64,000 nt of DNA. It comes from Nocardioides sp. Root122. GTDB taxonomy: Bacteria > Actinomycetota > Actinomycetes > Propionibacteriales > Nocardioidaceae. The stretch lies in contig NZ_LMDE01000010.1 in the NCBI RefSeq assembly GCF_001425025.1, forward strand, positions 640,212 through 704,211, given 5' to 3'. Shown piece by piece: positions 59,664 through 64,000 of the stretch. The notes beneath the pieces are model-generated. The model made no database searches. It was given only the letters and a program-made list of their open reading frames with translations, and had not been told where the DNA came from. Within the stretch, counting starts at the first letter, position 1, and every line of letters starts with the position of its first letter. Both the position numbers and the translations under genes were made by a program.

Positions 59664-60917
59664 CTAGGACGTGCCCAGCCACGCGAGCGCGGCCACGACC
59701 AACGCTTCCGTCCCGGTGGTCAAGGTGGGCTGGAGTGGTGGCGCGAAGGCAGCCGAGTGGTTGACCGGCACGTCCTGGGCGATCCGGCCGGCCTCCTCCG
59801 CCGCCGCGTAGACGTCGGGATCCGTCCCGCCGATGCCCCAGTAGGTGTAGGGCGCGCCGAGCGCGTTCGGGATGTCGCTGAAGTCCTCGCTCGCCGACTG
59901 TTGCGGCAGCTCGGCGGCGCGGTCGCCGAAGTGCCGGGCGAACGCCGACGAGACGCGGGCCGTCGTGGCGCCGTCGTTGTCCGTGAGGGGGTAGCGGTCG
60001 TACAGCTCGAGCTCCGGCTCCCTCGGACACCGGGACGCCACGCACTCGGCGCGCACGATGCGCTCGATCGCCTCGAGGACTGCTGCGCGGACGTCCTCGG
60101 CGTACGTGCGTACGTTGAGCTTGAGCTGCGCCGAGTCGGGGATGACGTTGCTCTTGGTCCCGGCCTGGATGCTTCCCACCGTCAGGACCGCCGTGTCCGC
60201 GGGCGCCACCTCGCGGGCCACCACTGTCTGGAGCCGGAGGACGATCGCTGCGGCCAGGACGACAGGGTCCACCGATGCCTGCGGCATCGAGCCGTGCGCG
60301 CCGCGCCCGTGGAGGGTGATGGTCATGCTGTCCGCGGCCGACAGCACCGGGCCCGCCAGTGTGCCGACCACCCCTGCCGGCATCGGCAGCACGTGCTGCC
60401 CCATCACGACGTCGACGTCGCCCACGATGTCGGCGAGCCCGTCCTCGACCATCCCGCGGGCGCCGTCGGCGGTCTCCTCCGCAGGCTGGAACAGCACGAC
60501 CAGCCTGCCACTCCATGCGTGCCGTCCTCCCGACATCAACGCGGCGGCCCCGAGCAGGCAGGCCACGTGGACGTCGTGACCGCAGGCGTGCATGACCGGT
60601 CCCTGCTCCTCGGAGACCACCGTGCTCGCGTACGCGAGACCTGTCTCCTCCCGCACGGGCAGGGCGTCCATGTCCGCTCGGAGGAGGACCGTCGGTCCCT
60701 CCCCGTTGCGCAGCAGGCCCACCACCCCGGTGCCCCCGACGCCCTCGCGGACGTCGTAGCCCAGGGACTGCAGGCGCTGTACGACGACGGCAGCCGTGCG
60801 GTGCTCCTCGTGCGACAGCTCGGGGTGGGCGTGCAGGTCGCAGTAGGTCTCCTCCAACCACTCGAGACCGGCGAGGCCCGCCAGGACCCTCTCGACGGCA
60901 CCGGATGCTGAGGTCAT
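59664..60917 (-). CDS. M20-family amidohydrolase
   Basis: 417 aa, M20D-type (hippurate hydrolase/N-acyl amino acid amidohydrolase). Metal ligands in ACGHDVHVA, QPAEETADGA, HELSHEEHR-type N-term (AHPELSHEEHRTA) and GHAxG-like APPLQ end. Conserved RADMDALPV and SASEDFSDI. Cytoplasmic; hydrolyses N-acyl amino acids or indole conjugates. ATG 60917 chosen; ATG 60932 is in frame. Confidence 0.88.
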   Translation of the reverse strand: MTSASGAVERVLAGLAGLEWLEETYCDLHAHPELSHEEHRTAAVVVQRLQSLGYDVREGVGGTGVVGLLRNGEGPTVLLRADMDALPVREETGLAYASTVVSEEQGPVMHACGHDVHVACLLGAAALMSGGRHAWSGRLVVLFQPAEETADGARGMVEDGLADIVGDVDVVMGQHVLPMPAGVVGTLAGPVLSAADSMTITLHGRGAHGSMPQASVDPVVLAAAIVLRLQTVVAREVAPADTAVLTVGSIQAGTKSNVIPDSAQLKLNVRTYAEDVRAAVLEAIERIVRAECVASRCPREPELELYDRYPLTDNDGATTARVSSAFARHFGDRAAELPQQSASEDFSDIPNALGAPYTYWGIGGTDPDVYAAAEEAGRIAQDVPVNHSAAFAPPLQPTLTTGTEALVVAALAWLGTS

Positions 60918-60990
60918 GCCGCGATCATCCATCTCGGGTGCGGCTGCGACCACACCTCTGCGGACCCGTCGGCGCTCGCCGTGAGCCCCG

Positions 60991-61965
60991 TCAGGCCCTG
61001 CCGGGGGCCTCCGGCCCGCGCGAGGCTTCGAGCAGCCGCCGCCCGAGCGCCTCCACGTCCGCGTTGAGCGCCTGGGGTTCGACCACGTGGAACTGGCAGC
61101 CCAGGCGGGCCAGCAGCGGCGGCACCCAGTCGAGCGACTCGGCGTTGATCTCGATCGTGACCCACCCCGGCTCCGCCTCCGAGACGACGGCCACCGTGGC
61201 GGGCAGGGTGGCGCGGGCTTCCTCGGCCGAGGTTCGTGCCCGGACCACCACCCTGTGCGTGCGCCGCGCGGAGGCGATCCCACCCACGACATGGTCGAGG
61301 GCATCGAACCCGTCGGGCTCGTCGAAGGTCTTCTCGAGACGCCGCGGCAGGATCATCCGGTCGACGCGGAAGGTCCGCAGCTCGCCGCGCTCCTGGTCCA
61401 TGCCCGAGGCCAGCCAACGTCCGCGGTGCACGACGATCCCGTACGGCGCGAAGACCCGCGCGCTGTCGGCGCCGCTGGTGGACCGGTAGGCGAACCCCAC
61501 GAGCCTGCCGTCCCGAGCGGCTTCCGCGAGCAGCAGCAGCGTCGCCGTGTCGGCCGGCGACGCCGTGCGCTGAGCCATCGACAGGCGCAGCGATCCCTGG
61601 AGAGCGGCGACCCGGTCCGCCATGGGTCGCGGCAGGACACGCCGGATCTTCTCCTCAGCGCTCTGGGCCGCGTCGTCGCTGCTCAGGCCCGAGCGCCGCA
61701 GCAGTGTCAGTCCCAGGAGCGTCGAGACCGCCTCGTCGTCGGTCAGCATGAGCGGTGGCAACCGGAAGCCCGGCGCCAGGCGGTAGCCGCCATGACGGCC
61801 ACGCACGGCGTGGACAGGGATGTCGAGCTCGACGAGGTGCTCGACGTAGCGGCGCACCGTCCGCTCGTCGACCTCCAGGCGGGCAGCGAGGTCGCGCACG
61901 CGGTGCGTGCCACCGGACTGCAGCACCTCGAGCAGCCGGAGCACGCGTGCGGTCGGTTTCGCCAT
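60991..61965 (-). CDS. WYL-domain transcriptional regulator
   Basis: 324 aa. An N-terminal HTH_11 (LRLLEVLQSGGTHRVRDLAA, RLEVDERTVRRYVEHLVEL) followed by a WYL domain (RLVGFAYRSTSG, VVHRGRWLASGMDQERGELR) that binds ligands or nucleic acid. Divergent from a VOC protein across a 25-bp perfect palindrome that overlaps both -35 regions. TAACCT is 8 nt before its ATG. Confidence 0.86.
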   Translation of the reverse strand: MAKPTARVLRLLEVLQSGGTHRVRDLAARLEVDERTVRRYVEHLVELDIPVHAVRGRHGGYRLAPGFRLPPLMLTDDEAVSTLLGLTLLRRSGLSSDDAAQSAEEKIRRVLPRPMADRVAALQGSLRLSMAQRTASPADTATLLLLAEAARDGRLVGFAYRSTSGADSARVFAPYGIVVHRGRWLASGMDQERGELRTFRVDRMILPRRLEKTFDEPDGFDALDHVVGGIASARRTHRVVVRARTSAEEARATLPATVAVVSEAEPGWVTIEINAESLDWVPPLLARLGCQFHVVEPQALNADVEALGRRLLEASRGPEAPGRA

Positions 61966-61984
61966 GGTCCCGGAGGTTATGCGA

Positions 61985-62009
61985 ATACCGGGCGGGGACT
62001 GCCCGGTAT
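61985..62009. promoter_or_regulatory. 25-bp perfect palindrome between WYL regulator and VOC gene
   Basis: ATACCGGGC-N7-GCCCGGTAT with nine perfect pairs. It lies in the -35 region of both divergent promoters (VOC -10 TACGGT 62016-62021; WYL -10 TAACCT 61979-61974). Probable operator of the WYL protein. Confidence 0.65.
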
Positions 62010-62015
62010 CGCTCC

Positions 62016-62021
62016 TACGGT
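62016..62021 (+). promoter_or_regulatory. -10 box of the VOC gene
   Basis: TACGGT, 6 nt before the ATG at 62028. Confidence 0.5.
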
Positions 62022-62027
62022 CGGCTC

Positions 62028-62438
62028 ATGGACACCACCTTCATCAGCACTCGACTCATCACCGCAGACGTCGCCGCACTCGTGCGCTTCTACGAGCAGG
62101 TCGTCAGCGCCGAGGCGACCTGGGCCAACGAGGACTTCGCCGAGGTCCGCACCGCTCACGCGACATTGGCGATCGGCAGCACGCGGACGGTCCCCCTCTT
62201 CGGCGAGGGCAGCGCTGAGGCTGGTGCGAACCGTTCGGCCATCCTCGAGTTCATGGTCGGCGACGTCGACCAGGAATGGGCACGGCTGAGGGACTCGCTC
62301 GCTCTCGTGGTCACCGAACCGACCACCATGCCCTGGGGCAACCGCGCACTGCTGTTCCGCGATCCCGACGGCAACCTCGTCAACCTCTTCACACCGATGA
62401 CCCCGGAGGCCCGCACGAAGTTCGGTCTGGACGACTGA
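62028..62438 (+). CDS. VOC-family protein (glyoxalase/bleomycin-resistance fold)
   Basis: 136 aa with two beta-alpha-beta-beta-beta modules: TRLITADVAALVRFYEQVVS and ALLFRDPDGNLVNLFTP. Metal-ligand residues are not clear from sequence alone. Such proteins are dioxygenases, glyoxalases or drug binders; the divergent WYL regulator suggests ligand-induced expression. Confidence 0.85.
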   Translation: MDTTFISTRLITADVAALVRFYEQVVSAEATWANEDFAEVRTAHATLAIGSTRTVPLFGEGSAEAGANRSAILEFMVGDVDQEWARLRDSLALVVTEPTTMPWGNRALLFRDPDGNLVNLFTPMTPEARTKFGLDD

Positions 62439-62447
62439 GACCGGGAA

Positions 62448-62485
62448 GCGCCCGGCGTCGCCATGTCCCATGCGACGCCGGGCGC
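62448..62485. terminator. bidirectional GC hairpin between convergent genes
   Basis: Perfect 14-bp stem GCGCCCGGCGTCGC / GCGACGCCGGGCGC with a 10-nt loop, between the VOC gene and the DUF2383 gene. No T-run, as is common in actinobacteria. Confidence 0.75.
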
Positions 62486-62491
62486 ACGCCG

Positions 62492-62935
62492 CTATCCGGC
62501 GTTCTGGAGTGCCTTGACCTCGTCACGCGCGGCGACGACGGCGGCCCGCTGACGTACGACGACGTCGCGGAAACCGGCGCTGAGGTCCATCTCCAGGGCG
62601 TCGTCGTACTCCGAGACCGCGTGGTCCTCGCCCGTGACGGCAGCCTTGAGCACTGCAGCGGCGTCGTCGCCCGTGAGTGCATCCTTCAACGACATCCAAC
62701 CCCGGTGCACAGCCGCAGCGACCGTGCCGCTCTTCTCGACACCTTCGCCGTACTCGTGTCCGAGGTCGACGATCTCGCGCCAGAACCCTGCGCGCTGCTC
62801 GGAGAAGCGCACCAGGGTGGTGGCCCACTCGGGGTGCTCGCCATCGCGGAGCTTGTCGGCCGCGTCCGCGAAGCCCCGCTCGCCGTCCTTCAGCGTCTCG
62901 ACCAGTTCCTTCGCCGCCTTGGCGTCATCAGACAT
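62492..62935 (-). CDS. DUF2383/PA2169-like four-helix-bundle protein
   Basis: 147 aa, mainly helical. ELVETLKDGERGFADAADKL and WREIVDLGHEYGEGVEKSGT match the PA2169-type, ferritin-like small proteins that are often stress-induced. AAGGAG site 6 nt before ATG 62935. Role unknown. Confidence 0.75.
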   Translation of the reverse strand: MSDDAKAAKELVETLKDGERGFADAADKLRDGEHPEWATTLVRFSEQRAGFWREIVDLGHEYGEGVEKSGTVAAAVHRGWMSLKDALTGDDAAAVLKAAVTGEDHAVSEYDDALEMDLSAGFRDVVVRQRAAVVAARDEVKALQNAG

Positions 62936-63086
62936 GCTTCGCTCCTTCGTCGGGTGTGGTGGGTCGTCCCCCACCCTTGCCGACTCACCCCCTCCACGGA
63001 TCACCTGTGAGGATGGTCGGCCCGCTCGTGGACGGACGGGTCTCGACGCGCCACCGGCCGTGCACTGCCGACCGGCGCCGGGTGGC

Positions 63087-64000
63087 TCAGCTCCGCGCGA
63101 GCCGCCGGGCGAGGTACGGCGCAGTCGCGCTGCCCTCAGCTGTCGCGATGTCGGCCGGCGTGCCGGTCGCGACCACCCGACCACCGGCGTCTCCCCCGCC
63201 GGGACCGAGGTCGATCACCCAGTCGGCGGTGGCGATCGCGTCGAGGTCGTGCTCGACCAGGACCACCGTGTTGCCGGCGTCGACCAGCCGGTGCAGCTGG
63301 CGGAGCAGCAGCGCGGTGTCCGCGGGGTGCAGTCCCGAGGACGGCTCGTCGAGCAGGTAGAGCGCGTGGCCGCGGTGCGCTCGCTGGAGCTCGGTGGCGA
63401 GCTTGATGCGTTGCGCCTCACCGCCGCTGAGCTCGGTCGCCGGCTGTCCCAGTCGCAGGTAGCCCAGCCCCACCTCGCGCAGCGTCTGGAGGCTCCGTGC
63501 TGCGGCCGGCACATCGGCGAGGAACGTCGCGGCGTCGTCGACGGACATGGCGAGGACCTCGGCGATGTTCGTGTCGCGATAGGTGACCTCGAGCGTCTCG
63601 GGGCTGTAGCGATCTCCGTGGCAGGCCGGGCAGGGTGCGTAGGTGCCGGGCAGGAAGAGCAGCTCGATGGAGACGAAGCCCTCGCCCTGGCAGGTCTCAC
63701 ACCGTCCTTCGGGGACGTTGAAGGAGAAGCGGCCGACCCCGTAGCCGCGGGCTCGTGCCCCGTCCGTGGCGGCGTAGAGCTTCCGGACGGCGTCGAACAT
63801 CCCGGTGTAGGTCGCGAGGTTGGACCGCGGTGTCCGGCCGATGGGCCGCTGGTCGACGAGCACCAGCCGGTCGAACGACCCGATGGCAGTGGGGTCCTCC
63901 GCGAGCACCTGGCTGACCAAGGTGGACTTGCCGGAGCCGGACACCCCGGTCACGGCGGTCAGCACACAGAGCGGGATGTCGACGGACAGGTCGCGCAGGT
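63087..64000 (-). CDS. UvrA-family ABC ATPase, C-terminal part (second paralogue)
   Basis: The visible C-terminal half of a UvrA-like protein, running off the window at its 5' end. Walker A GVSGSGKSTLV, zinc half-finger CETCQGEGF...CPACHGDRY, signature ELSGGEAQRIKLATELQR, Walker B YLLDEPSSGLHPAD and His switch VEHDLDAIATADW. Differs from the 4537 copy (signature, shorter middle). True UvrA or UvrA2 cannot be decided without the N-terminus. Confidence 0.88.
   Translation of the reverse strand, partial: LRDLSVDIPLCVLTAVTGVSGSGKSTLVSQVLAEDPTAIGSFDRLVLVDQRPIGRTPRSNLATYTGMFDAVRKLYAATDGARARGYGVGRFSFNVPEGRCETCQGEGFVSIELLFLPGTYAPCPACHGDRYSPETLEVTYRDTNIAEVLAMSVDDAATFLADVPAAARSLQTLREVGLGYLRLGQPATELSGGEAQRIKLATELQRAHRGHALYLLDEPSSGLHPADTALLLRQLHRLVDAGNTVVLVEHDLDAIATADWVIDLGPGGGDAGGRVVATGTPADIATAEGSATAPYLARRLARS

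Overview
The window is very GC-rich with strong G/C bias at third codon positions, many GTG starts, 4-bp ATGA/GTGA gene overlaps and TANNNT -10 boxes placed 6-8 nt before start codons. This is typical of a high-GC actinobacterium. Gene content (DUF881/GarA/FtsR/GcvH cluster, HelR, standalone LigD phosphoesterase domain, CNNM pair) suggests a Propionibacteriales/Nocardioides-like chromosome. No rRNA, tRNA, IS element, CRISPR array or intact prophage was seen, so this looks like ordinary chromosome with a few accessory islands.

Layout. 1-11.2 kb: a small Cys-rich protein, a CDF metal transporter, a YcaQ-type DNA glycosylase, small conserved enzymes, a UvrA-like ABC ATPase followed by an alpha/beta hydrolase, homocysteine S-methyltransferase, and a HelR-type RNA polymerase recycling ATPase with a rifamycin-associated palindrome in its leader. 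11.2-17.0 kb: a LacI-controlled sugar ABC operon (binding lipoprotein, two permeases, GH1 beta-glucosidase, LacI regulator) with two operators, a clear promoter and a hairpin after the binding-protein gene. 17.0-25.3 kb: paaK, LigD phosphoesterase, a tiny HTH protein with paired palindromes, a TDT-family transporter, an ArsR-SRPBCC-(HAD remnant)-methyltransferase operon, a MarR/cupin pair divergent from an aldo/keto reductase, a cyclophilin lipoprotein and OsmC. 25.4-33.5 kb: fdhD, sbcDC, tldD/tldE.

33.5-41.9 kb: a three-gene membrane-stress-like module (small membrane protein, zinc-ribbon protein, SPFH/SHOCT protein, similar in composition to Bacillus YdjG-H-I), a DUF1906 glycosidase-like exported protein, a serine hydrolase, and gcvP behind a glycine riboswitch. 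42.2-48.0 kb: a conserved actinobacterial block in the order known from Mycobacterium tuberculosis Rv1822-Rv1832 (CDP-alcohol phosphatidyltransferase, DUF881, DUF1290, DUF881, GcvH, GarA-type FHA, FtsR, DUF151 nuclease, second MerR, GcvP). The first DUF881 gene carries an in-frame TAA where relatives have a Tyr codon. 48.0-55.7 kb: two CNNM/CorC-type proteins, a sulfatase, an anion permease, a PLP dehydratase and a secreted phospholipase D-like protein.

56.0-59.5 kb is the most unusual part. One 871-residue protein joins a complete endonuclease/exonuclease/phosphatase nuclease domain, an M15-like peptidase segment and a GH25 muramidase, and overlaps a small two-helix holin-like membrane protein. 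The window ends with an M20 amidohydrolase, a WYL regulator divergent from a VOC protein across a 25-bp perfect palindrome, a DUF2383-like protein and the C-terminal part of a second UvrA paralogue.
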